Shown here in pieces: positions 1-6,993 of a stretch of 9,986 bases of DNA; positions within the stretch are counted from its first letter, which is position 1; each line of letters starts with the position of its first letter. The DNA lies in NCBI GenBank assembly GCA_964464755.1, contig CAYXGZ010000084.1, positions 1 to 9,986 on the forward strand. The letters run 5' to 3'. The notes beneath the pieces were generated by a model. The model searched no databases. It was given only the letters and a program-made list of their open reading frames with translations, and was not told the origin of the DNA. This DNA comes from CAYXGZ01 sp964464755 (GTDB taxonomy: Bacteria > Planctomycetota > MHYJ01 > JACPRB01). Both the position numbers and the translations under genes were made by a program.

Positions 1-1
1 G

Positions 2-433
2 AAGACCCGCATCGTCCGCATCTTCAACCCGTACGGGCCGCGGATGCGCGCCAACGACGGCCGCGCCGTCTGCACGTTCATCGACCAGGCCCTGAAGGGC
101 AAGGACCTCACCGTCGCCGGCGACGGCTCGCAGACCCGGAGCTTCTGCTTCGTCTCCGACCTCGTCGAGGGCATCCGCCGGCTGCTGTACAGCGACGAGA
201 CCGGCCCCGTGAACATCGGGAACCCCGAGGAGATCACCGTCCTGCAGCTCGCCAAGGAGATCCTGCAGCTCACGGGCGCGACGTCGAAGATCGTGATGGT
301 CCCCCGTCCGGTCGACGACCCCGGGCGCCGGAAGCCCGACATCGGCCGCGCCCGCTCGATCCTGGGCTGGGAGCCCAAGGTCGGGAGGCTCGAGGGCCTG
401 AAGCGGACGGTGGAATACTTCCGGAAGGCGTAG
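2..433 (+). CDS. NAD-dependent sugar-nucleotide epimerase/decarboxylase, probably UDP-glucuronate decarboxylase (3' part only)
   Basis: This is the C-terminal part of an extended short-chain dehydrogenase/reductase. The frame is open from base 2, so the gene starts to the left of the window; the ATG at 44 is internal. About 143 residues are visible of a family that is usually about 310-320 long. They begin with FNPYGPRM, followed by a substrate-pocket stretch with GDGSQTRSFCFVSDLVEG, then VNIGNPEE, and end with DIGRARSILGWEP. These are the hallmark segments of UDP-glucuronate decarboxylase (UDP-xylose synthase), which converts UDP-glucuronate to UDP-xylose for polysaccharide or glycan synthesis in the cytoplasm. 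The Rossmann fold and the catalytic Tyr-x-x-x-Lys lie outside the window, so a related NDP-sugar epimerase or dehydratase cannot be excluded. The TAG stop directly abuts the stop of the opposing gene. Confidence 0.85.
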   Translation, partial: KTRIVRIFNPYGPRMRANDGRAVCTFIDQALKGKDLTVAGDGSQTRSFCFVSDLVEGIRRLLYSDETGPVNIGNPEEITVLQLAKEILQLTGATSKIVMVPRPVDDPGRRKPDIGRARSILGWEPKVGRLEGLKRTVEYFRKA

Positions 434-919
434 TTACCGGATCGCCGGGAACTCGGAGAGGATCTCGTCCTTGCGGGGCTCGATGCCCGTCGCCCCGCGC
501 ACGCGCAGGATCACCGACATCGGCAGCTCGCACTTCGGCAGCACGAGGATCATCCACAGCGGGATCGCCGAGAAGTCGCAGCAGTCGTCGCGGCCGACCT
601 CGAGGCCGACCACGAGCTCCTCGCGGGTGCGCTTCACCTGGTGGACGTCGATCTTCTCGAACTCCACCTTGCCGAGGAACGCGGCGACGACGAGGTTCCG
701 CTCGAAGTCCACGACGGGCGCCTTGCGGTGCTTGCCCTCGTGCCGCTCCCAGAGCTTCGTCCACTCGGCCGAGTCCGTGATCCGGAGGATCTCCCGGCCC
801 GCGATGTTCGTGCGGTCGCCGGACCAGCGCTGGACCGGCCGGACCTCCTCGGGCGGAGGCGCGTCCTGGGCGGAGGCCAATACCCCCGACAGCAGGACCA
901 GCAGGGCGGACGTCCTCAT
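434..919 (-). CDS. Secreted 161-residue protein resembling the PrcB C-terminal domain family
   Basis: The protein starts with a short hydrophobic signal peptide, about residues 3-15, with a likely signal peptidase I site after Ala-Ser-Ala at residue 17. A Pro/Glu-rich linker follows, then one compact domain. In that domain WTKLWERHEG, VDFERNLVVAAFLG and a late beta strand, MSVILRVRG, are the pattern I associate with the PrcB C-terminal family (PrcB was named as a component of a bacterial surface protease complex). That resemblance is from memory and is weak. Residues 113-114 are an adjacent Cys pair in DDCCDFS and Cys130 is a third cysteine. The start at 919 is the only Met giving a signal peptide. 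There is no clear Shine-Dalgarno sequence, but a TATACT hexamer lies six bases upstream. The gene lies 32 bases downstream of the macroglobulin gene on the same strand, so they may be cotranscribed. It is likely periplasmic or extracellular. Confidence 0.7.
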   Translation of the reverse strand: MRTSALLVLLSGVLASAQDAPPPEEVRPVQRWSGDRTNIAGREILRITDSAEWTKLWERHEGKHRKAPVVDFERNLVVAAFLGKVEFEKIDVHQVKRTREELVVGLEVGRDDCCDFSAIPLWMILVLPKCELPMSVILRVRGATGIEPRKDEILSEFPAIR

Positions 920-925
920 GCAGGA

Positions 926-931
926 AGTATA
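926..931 (-). promoter_or_regulatory. Possible -10 box just upstream of the PrcB-like gene
   Basis: On the minus strand this reads TATACT, five of six matches to the sigma70 -10 consensus, in a very GC-rich background. It ends six bases before the ATG at 919, so transcription would begin at or next to the start codon. The hexamer about 17 bases further upstream is TAGGCG, a poor -35. It may allow the gene to be expressed separately from the macroglobulin gene. Confidence 0.35.
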
Positions 932-951
932 TCGGCCGGATCCGGCCGCGC

Positions 952-3900
952 CTACTTCGCATCCTCCACCCGGATCCGCGAGCCCGCGCTGGAGCCCGCG
1001 ATCTCGGGGACGTACATGTTGTAGGCCCGGGACGGCAGGATCCGGAAGTCCCCCGGCTGCTCGGCGCGCATCAGGTAGCTCACGGAGCGCCGGCCGTCCA
1101 TCGCGGTGGCCGCGATGCAGACGCGCTCGTCGCGGGCCTCGATGCGGGCGTACCACCAGCCCCAGCGGCCCCGCCGCGGGCCGCCGCCGGCGAAGCGCTC
1201 CTCCTTCTGGACCTCGAAGCCCGCGGGCAGCGGATCCTCGATCATCATGTACTCGTGGGCCCCGTCCGCGGTCAGGTCGAGCGTGACCTCGACGAGGTCG
1301 CCCGACTTCAGGACGTCGCCCTCCTTCAGGGGCTCGACGATCCGCTCCTTGCCGTCGTAGGTGACGCGGGCGTAGGTCCGCTCGATCGACACCGTCCCGC
1401 TGACCGCGTCGAAGCGGTCGGCCGCGTTGAAGACCTGGAGCCGGACCGAGTAGTAGATGCGGCCCTTCCCCGTCTTCTCGAACGAGATCTCGCGGGCGCC
1501 CTTCGGCACCGCGGTCCCCTTGAGGGTCCTTGTCCCGTCGAACGAGAAGAGGTTCTCCTTCGTCGCGCGGGCGCTGAGGAGCTCCTTCCCGTCCACCTTC
1601 ACCGTGAGGGCGTAGTCGGCGTCCGTCTCGCCCGTCGCGGCGACGTAGTCCGAGAGCGCGTAGACGATCGCCGCGCTGTCCTTCGTGGAGTTCCAGCGGT
1701 CGCCCTGGCGGTTGGCCGCCAGCCAGCGGACGACCTTGTGCACCTTCGGGTTCTGCGGATCGACGAGGACGTACGCGCGGAGCACGTAGGCCGTGGTCTC
1801 GATGACCTGGCTCATCCAGTGGTAGCGCTGCGCGTGGCCCTCCCACCAGCAGTGCGCCTCGCCCTGCTTGGCCGTCTCGTCGAGGTTGGCCAGGACGTCG
1901 CGCGCCTCCGAGGGCCGGCCGGAGCGGGCCAGGGAGATCGCGACGAGCGCCTTGCCGTAGTTCGACAGCTCGGCGCGGGCGTCGTACATCTCGGTCAGCG
2001 ACGCCTTGTCCGAGGCGCCCGCCTCGGTGAGCGCGAAGACCAGGTAGGCCCGGGTGTCGAGCGGGGCGGGACGGTGGAAGTCGCGGGGGTCCTCGCCGCG
2101 GGCCTTGAGCATGGCCTTGAGGGAGGCGACGCCGCGATGGAGCACGTTGTCCTCGACCGGGAAGTCGGCCTCGCGGGCCTTGGCCAGGCCGTAGACCACG
2201 TAGGCGGTCATGAAGGCGTTCGTGTTGTCGGACTCCCACCAGCCCCAGCCGCCGTCGGCGTGCTGGAAGTTGTAGAGGCGCTGCAGGCCCTTCGCGACCA
2301 TGTCCGGCAGCTCCTTCTCGAGCTTCGGGTTGCGCAGGCCCAGCTGGCGCATCGAGCGGGCCGCCACGACGCTCGGCAGGAAGCGCGACATCGTCTGCTC
2401 CACGCAGCCATACGGGTAGCCCGCGAGGTACTCCACGACGCCGGCGATCTGCGAGGCCACCGAGGGCTCCGCGCAGACCATCAGCTCCGTCGCCTCGGGG
2501 ATCGCGGTGTCCGGCACGGTCACGGAGACCTTGCCGCCCTCCTCGAGGACGCCGGCCTTGACCAGGATCTGCGGGATCCCGTGCGGGAGCACCGGGATCT
2601 CGATGCGCATCGCGTCCGACTCCTTGGACGACTCGGCCCTCGCGGTCAGCACGGCCGTGCCCGGCCGGCGCGCGATCACCTTCCAGTCGACGCGGCGGTC
2701 GCCGCCCTTCGGGACGCCGATCACCTGCTCGGAGGGGCCGACGAGCTCGACGCCCGCGGCCTGGAAGCTCACCTTCAGCTCGGAGACGTCGTCGCGGTAG
2801 TTGTGGACGACGCCGCTCACGACGCACTCGTCGTTCTGCGTGAAGAAGCGCGGCGCCGCGAGGCGGACGATGACCTCCTTGCGGACCACCACCTCGTGGC
2901 GGGCGTGGCCGACCCTGGAGTCGGCCGTGAGGCCGCGGACCGTCGTGCGCCAGGTCGTCAGGGAGTCCGGCGCGGCGACCGCGAAGCTGAACTTCCCGTC
3001 GGCGCCGGTGCGCGCGTTCGAGCGCCAGAACATCGTGTCCGGGAAGTAGGCCCGGGTCTCGGTCTCGGCCATCGGCTCGCCCGGCTTCGCGGACTTGGCC
3101 TTCTCGAGCTCCTTGGACTCCTCGGCCAGGCCCCGGGACCGGTCGGCCTTGCCCTGGGGCGCGCCGCCGCCCTCCCCGCCCTTGGCCCCGAAGTACCCGG
3201 AGCGGCCGCGGTCGTAGTAGTGCATCGAGGAGTCGACGTGCACGCGGTTCCAGCGCCGCGCGTAGAAGTGCTTGCGCACGTCCCTGGCGAGCTCGGGCTG
3301 CAGCGCGTAGATCGACTCGTCCACCATGCCGACGGAGAGGTCGGCCTCGACCGGCCGGCCGGCGGAGTCGACCGCCGAGACCGTCACCTTCATCTCCTCG
3401 CGGGGCCGGTACTGCGCCTTGTCCATGGAGACCGTGAACTTCAGCAGGCGATCCGCGGGCGGCACCGAGACGGAGCGCGAGCGGTTCAGGAACTCGTTGC
3501 CGACCATCGTCGCGACCGAGAAGTAGACGTTCGGCGCGTGGAGCGCGGCGACGACCGGCACCTCGACGAGCGCCGTGTGCCCCTTGATCTCGAGGACCTC
3601 CTGCCGGAGGACGCCGTTGGCCTCGACCGTGAAGAGCGCCTGCACGTTCTTGTGCTGGCTGGTCACGAGCACGCGGGCCGTGTCCCCCGCCGCGTAGACG
3701 GTCTTGTCCGGCACGAGGTCCAGGCCCGTGAAGTTCTGGAAGTCCGAGGACCACGAGCGGCCCGAGACCCAGATCCAGTGCTCCGCGGAGCACTCGACGT
3801 CCCGGCGGTCCTTGGCCACCGCGCGGACGCGGAGGTAGCCTTCCTTCTCGGCCGGGAAGGAGAACGACGCGACGCCGGTCGCGTCCGTCCGGGATTCGGC

Positions 3901-5958
3901 GGCGTGGAAGTCGCCGTGCTCGTAGCCCGACTCCTTGTCGCGGCGCCAGTACTTGGCGGTCGACACCGTGATCGACACGACCTGGTCGGCGACGGCCTTG
4001 CCTTCCATGTCCGCCGCGCGGACCTTGATCTCGACCTGGTCCCCGGGCCGGTAGAGGTAGCGGCTCGCCGACACGCCGAGCTCCAGCTGCGAGCGCGTGA
4101 CGCGGGCCATGCAGGTCCCGCTCACCTCGCGCCGGCTCTTGTCGACGACGCGGGCGACGAGGGTGTACTCGACGTCGCCCCCGTCCTTGGCGCTCGGGTG
4201 GCGGACCGAGACCTTCCCGTTCCGGTCGGTCTTCCCCACGCCCTGGGCGACGCGCTCGCCGGGGCCGTAGTAGCCGCGGCCCTTGCGCTTGGAGTACTCG
4301 TAGTCGTCGTCGTCATCGTCATCGTCGTCGTCCCAGCCCCACGATTCCTCGAAGCCGTACCAGCGGCCCCGGTACAGCGGCCGGCGGTAGAGCTCCCAAT
4401 TGAGGTCGGCCTCGACCACGGGGCTGCCGAAGTAGTACTTCACGGCGATCTCGCCCTGGAGGTCGTCTCCCGAGAGGTACGGGGCCGCGACGAAGCGCGC
4501 CTCGACCTCGTACTCGGGCTTGCGGTACTCCTCGACGCGGAACTGCCCGTAGCCGCCGAGGCTGGAGTAGACCGTGTACATGCCCAGCGGCGGCTCGTCG
4601 CCGAGGCGCAGTTCGCCGGCGACCGTGCCGAAGGCGTCGGTCGGGAGGATGCGGCGGTAGATCGCGTTGCCGCGCGGGTCCTGGATGGTGACCTGGGCCT
4701 GCTGTCCCGCGGGCGGGGTCACGAGGCGCTCGGAGCCGGCCTCGGGCCCGTCCGGAACGCGCGTCACCTGGCGGTGCACGGCCTTGAACTGCACGACCTG
4801 GTTGGGACGGTAGATCGGCCGGTCGGTGTAGAGGTAGCCGCGGGCCTCGTCCCCGAAGGGGCTGTACGAGAGGTTCGTCAGGGCGATCTCGCCCTCGTGG
4901 ACGCCGACGACGGTCCCGTTGACGCCCTTCTCGTGGACGTAGAGGCCGTCGGCGCCGGTCTTCCCCTCGAAGCGCTCCTTGCCCTGGGCGATGCGCAGCG
5001 CCATGCCCTCGATGGCCCGCCCGCTGCGGCGGTCGACGGCGAAGACGACGGCCTTGTTCGCGGCGGAGCGCACGACGAGGCCGTAGCGCGCGACGACGAT
5101 GCCGACCTGCACGGCGATCTCGTCGTGCACGGCCTCGAGGACGTAGAGGCCGGCCTCGCGGATCTCCGGCTTCAGCGCGACGCTCTTCCAGCGGTTGCGC
5201 TCGTAGACGGGCTCCTCGGTCCATTCCTTGATCGTCTTTCGCGACTCGGGGGGCACGGAGGCGACCAGCGACTGGATGCGGCCGAAGTCGTCCCCCGCGT
5301 CGAGGCGGCGCAGCAGCGCCTGGGGGTCGAGCCGGAAGAGCTTGTAGTCGACCTTGTCGACGTTGCGGAGGTTCCCGTTGACGACGACCTCCTGGCCCTC
5401 GGTGTACGACTGGTGCACGGAGAACTGGAAGGTCTTGTCCACGAGGTTCCAGTACTGCCAGAGGGCGGACTCGCTGGCCTCGCTGCCCGGGTACTCGCGG
5501 AGGAGCTTCTTGTAGGCGTCGCGGGCCTCGGCCTTGCGCTTCTGCTGGCCCAGCCAGGAAGCCCAGTGCAGGAGCGCCTCGGGCGCGCGGGCGTGCGACG
5601 GGTGCTTCTCGGCGATGAGGCGGAAGCGCTCGGCGGCCTGCGGGCGGCGGCCGGACTGGCCGTCGAGCAGCGCGAGGCGGAACAGCGCTTCGGGGAGCTG
5701 CTTGCTGTCCGGGTAGTCCTTCGCGAGGCGCGCCAGCCACTCCTGGACCTTGGGGCTGCTGCCCAGGCCCTGGCCCGTCGCCTCCTCGATCGCCTTCCAG
5801 AGGGAGGCCTCGTCCTGCGGCTCCTGCACCGGCGCGGGGGCCGGCTCCTGGACGGCCGGCCTCGGCCGCCCGGGGAGGGCGGCGACGACGGAGGTCGCGG
5901 CGGAGAGGACGGAGAGCAGGCCGGCGAGGACGACGGCGGTTCCGAAACGGATGCGCAT
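952..5958 (-). CDS. Secreted alpha-2-macroglobulin family protein with TPR-like N-terminus and intact thioester
   Basis: This 1668-residue protein is a bacterial alpha-2-macroglobulin, a protease trap of the envelope. Family members are cut in a bait region by an attacking protease and then capture it covalently through an internal thioester. Residues 1-26 form a signal peptide without a lipobox cysteine, so it is probably periplasmic or secreted rather than a lipoprotein. Residues 70-170 look like TPR/YfiO-type helical repeats. An MG2 domain begins near 375 (YLYTDRPIYRPNQ), followed by an MG3-like stretch (YRKPEYEVEARF) near 480. A run of ten Asp occupies 543-552. A Gly/Lys/Glu-rich unstructured stretch at 916-967 sits where the bait region is expected, just before the A2M domain (YFPDTMFW, from 971). 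The thioester motif GCVEQT has Cys1185 and Gln1188, and the thioester-domain repeat HADGGWGWW starts at 1233. The start is set by the signal peptide and a GGGAGA ribosome site. No penicillin-binding protein 1C gene, the partner of the E. coli homologue, is present in the window. Confidence 0.93.
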   Translation of the reverse strand: MRIRFGTAVVLAGLLSVLSAATSVVAALPGRPRPAVQEPAPAPVQEPQDEASLWKAIEEATGQGLGSSPKVQEWLARLAKDYPDSKQLPEALFRLALLDGQSGRRPQAAERFRLIAEKHPSHARAPEALLHWASWLGQQKRKAEARDAYKKLLREYPGSEASESALWQYWNLVDKTFQFSVHQSYTEGQEVVVNGNLRNVDKVDYKLFRLDPQALLRRLDAGDDFGRIQSLVASVPPESRKTIKEWTEEPVYERNRWKSVALKPEIREAGLYVLEAVHDEIAVQVGIVVARYGLVVRSAANKAVVFAVDRRSGRAIEGMALRIAQGKERFEGKTGADGLYVHEKGVNGTVVGVHEGEIALTNLSYSPFGDEARGYLYTDRPIYRPNQVVQFKAVHRQVTRVPDGPEAGSERLVTPPAGQQAQVTIQDPRGNAIYRRILPTDAFGTVAGELRLGDEPPLGMYTVYSSLGGYGQFRVEEYRKPEYEVEARFVAAPYLSGDDLQGEIAVKYYFGSPVVEADLNWELYRRPLYRGRWYGFEESWGWDDDDDDDDDDYEYSKRKGRGYYGPGERVAQGVGKTDRNGKVSVRHPSAKDGGDVEYTLVARVVDKSRREVSGTCMARVTRSQLELGVSASRYLYRPGDQVEIKVRAADMEGKAVADQVVSITVSTAKYWRRDKESGYEHGDFHAAESRTDATGVASFSFPAEKEGYLRVRAVAKDRRDVECSAEHWIWVSGRSWSSDFQNFTGLDLVPDKTVYAAGDTARVLVTSQHKNVQALFTVEANGVLRQEVLEIKGHTALVEVPVVAALHAPNVYFSVATMVGNEFLNRSRSVSVPPADRLLKFTVSMDKAQYRPREEMKVTVSAVDSAGRPVEADLSVGMVDESIYALQPELARDVRKHFYARRWNRVHVDSSMHYYDRGRSGYFGAKGGEGGGAPQGKADRSRGLAEESKELEKAKSAKPGEPMAETETRAYFPDTMFWRSNARTGADGKFSFAVAAPDSLTTWRTTVRGLTADSRVGHARHEVVVRKEVIVRLAAPRFFTQNDECVVSGVVHNYRDDVSELKVSFQAAGVELVGPSEQVIGVPKGGDRRVDWKVIARRPGTAVLTARAESSKESDAMRIEIPVLPHGIPQILVKAGVLEEGGKVSVTVPDTAIPEATELMVCAEPSVASQIAGVVEYLAGYPYGCVEQTMSRFLPSVVAARSMRQLGLRNPKLEKELPDMVAKGLQRLYNFQHADGGWGWWESDNTNAFMTAYVVYGLAKAREADFPVEDNVLHRGVASLKAMLKARGEDPRDFHRPAPLDTRAYLVFALTEAGASDKASLTEMYDARAELSNYGKALVAISLARSGRPSEARDVLANLDETAKQGEAHCWWEGHAQRYHWMSQVIETTAYVLRAYVLVDPQNPKVHKVVRWLAANRQGDRWNSTKDSAAIVYALSDYVAATGETDADYALTVKVDGKELLSARATKENLFSFDGTRTLKGTAVPKGAREISFEKTGKGRIYYSVRLQVFNAADRFDAVSGTVSIERTYARVTYDGKERIVEPLKEGDVLKSGDLVEVTLDLTADGAHEYMMIEDPLPAGFEVQKEERFAGGGPRRGRWGWWYARIEARDERVCIAATAMDGRRSVSYLMRAEQPGDFRILPSRAYNMYVPEIAGSSAGSRIRVEDAK

Positions 5959-5964
5959 GGAAGA

Positions 5965-5970
5965 TCTCCC
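5965..5970 (-). promoter_or_regulatory. Ribosome binding site of the macroglobulin gene
   Basis: On the minus strand this reads GGGAGA, six bases before the ATG at 5958. It supports that ATG over the open frame that continues upstream without a signal peptide or ribosome site. Confidence 0.6.
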
Positions 5971-6010
5971 GCTGGGTTTCCCCCTTGGACGCGGCCCGCG
6001 GCCGCCGGGT

Positions 6011-6052
6011 AGCAGGAATCCCGGTTTCTTCCCTCCCGGGGGGCCCCCTGCT
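6011..6052. repeat. Interrupted inverted repeat in the divergent intergenic region
   Basis: AGCAGG at 6011-6016 is matched by CCTGCT at 6047-6052. Inside it, CCCGG (6019-6023) can pair with CCGGG (6036-6040). A perfect ten-base palindrome, GGGGGCCCCC, lies at 6039-6048. The region lies between two divergent starts (5958 and 6067), and the right arm abuts the TATCAT hexamer. It could be an operator or an mRNA hairpin. In such GC-rich DNA short arms of this kind also arise by chance. Confidence 0.3.
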
Positions 6053-6057
6053 ATCAT
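6052..6057 (+). promoter_or_regulatory. Possible -10 box of the foldase-ald operon
   Basis: The hexamer TATCAT matches the -10 consensus at five of six positions and ends nine bases before the ATG at 6067. No good -35 is visible; the hexamer 17 bases upstream is TTCCCT. No Shine-Dalgarno sequence is seen before the ATG, which fits a leaderless or nearly leaderless transcript. Confidence 0.4.
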
Positions 6058-6066
6058 CCCCGCGCC

Positions 6067-6993
6067 ATGAAGCGGATCCTGCCGGCCCTGGCGCTCCTCC
6101 TCGCCGCCTGCGCGGCCCCGGAGCAGCCCGCGGGCCCCCCGCCGCCGAACGACTTCGGCCTCCCCGGCTCGCAGGGCCGGGACGGCGAGATCATCGCGTT
6201 CATCGACGACCGGCCCGTCACCTGGGGCGACGTCACGGCCCACGCGATGTCCACCCAGCGCAAGAGCCTGATCGACGAGTACGTGGCCTGGAAGGTCCGC
6301 AAGGACCGGCTCAAGAACCTCGGCATCACGAACTCGCCCGAGGAGCTGAAGACCCGGGCGAAGGCGATCTACGACTCGGTCGTCGCCGAGTTCGGCGCGG
6401 AGAAGGTCGAGGCCGACCTGAAGGCGCGCGGGCTGAGCGTCGAGAAGTACCTCGGCCAGTTCGCGGAGGACCCGCGCTTCGACGAGCGCCTGCTCGTGGA
6501 GAAGCTCTGGGCCTACACGCTCCTCACCGAGGAGACGCGGGAGATCGACACGATGGCCTTCGTGGACGAGGGGGACGCGGCGGCCTTCGCCGCGAACGCC
6601 AAGGCGAAGGGCTTCGACGAGGCCTGCGTGATCCTGACGCAGGCGAAGACGGCGAACCGGACGGCCCGGTGGCCGCGGTACCGGATCGGCCGGGGCCTGC
6701 TGCCCGACGCGCTGGTCGGGGTGGACTGGGTGGAGGGCCGGCTGCTCTCCCTGGGCGCCGGGAAGTGCACCGACCTCGAGACGATCCCCAGCGGCCTCAA
6801 GCTCGTGATCCAGGTCGTCTCGGTCCGGGCGCCGTCGTCCGGATCCTACGCGCAGCTCCGGGAGGCGGTGATGGCGGACGTGCTCCGCCAGCCCCCGACG
6901 GAGGTCCAGCGCAAGCAGCTGCTCGCCCGTTTATTCAGGGAAGCGAAGGTACGCTATGAAGATCGGGATACCCCGGGAAATAAAGTCCGATGA
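6067..6993 (+). CDS. SurA/PrsA-like foldase lipoprotein with degenerate parvulin domain
   Basis: The 308-residue protein has a lipoprotein signal peptide with lipobox LLLAAC, lipidated at Cys15. Ala at the next two positions does not signal inner-membrane retention by the E. coli rule. A Pro-rich linker is followed from residue 41 by IIAFIDDRPVTWGDV, the typical opening of the SurA/PpiC N-terminal chaperone domain, and then by charged helices. Residues from about 160 onward follow the outline of a parvulin peptidyl-prolyl isomerase: an alternating AFVDEGDAAAF helix, then a late segment from GAGKCTDLE to IQVVSVR, like the conserved C-terminal strand. The usual His-containing opening motif and the GG-G loop of active parvulins are missing, so chaperone rather than isomerase activity is likely. 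The gene overlaps the start of alanine dehydrogenase by 38 bases, suggesting one mRNA and coupled translation. The family assignment is moderate. Confidence 0.72.
   Translation: MKRILPALALLLAACAAPEQPAGPPPPNDFGLPGSQGRDGEIIAFIDDRPVTWGDVTAHAMSTQRKSLIDEYVAWKVRKDRLKNLGITNSPEELKTRAKAIYDSVVAEFGAEKVEADLKARGLSVEKYLGQFAEDPRFDERLLVEKLWAYTLLTEETREIDTMAFVDEGDAAAFAANAKAKGFDEACVILTQAKTANRTARWPRYRIGRGLLPDALVGVDWVEGRLLSLGAGKCTDLETIPSGLKLVIQVVSVRAPSSGSYAQLREAVMADVLRQPPTEVQRKQLLARLFREAKVRYEDRDTPGNKVR

Noticed and set aside
434..3793. A single 1119-codon minus-strand frame that includes the PrcB-like protein at its end
   Set aside because: The upstream part is in the wrong frame relative to the macroglobulin gene and is Arg/Gly/Ala-rich. 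Only the last 161 residues, from the signal peptide at 919, look like a protein.
4303..4332. GTC/ATC trinucleotide run as a CRISPR or tandem-repeat locus
   Set aside because: It is a short codon-level repeat within an intact reading frame, encoding polyaspartate, with no spacer structure.
1255..6012. A very long open frame (about 1585 codons) on the plus strand opposite the macroglobulin gene
   Set aside because: Its translation is a low-complexity mix of Val, Leu, Arg, Ala, Asp and Gly, as expected from the antisense of a GC-rich gene with few stop codons. The minus-strand protein has clear domains, a signal peptide and a ribosome site.
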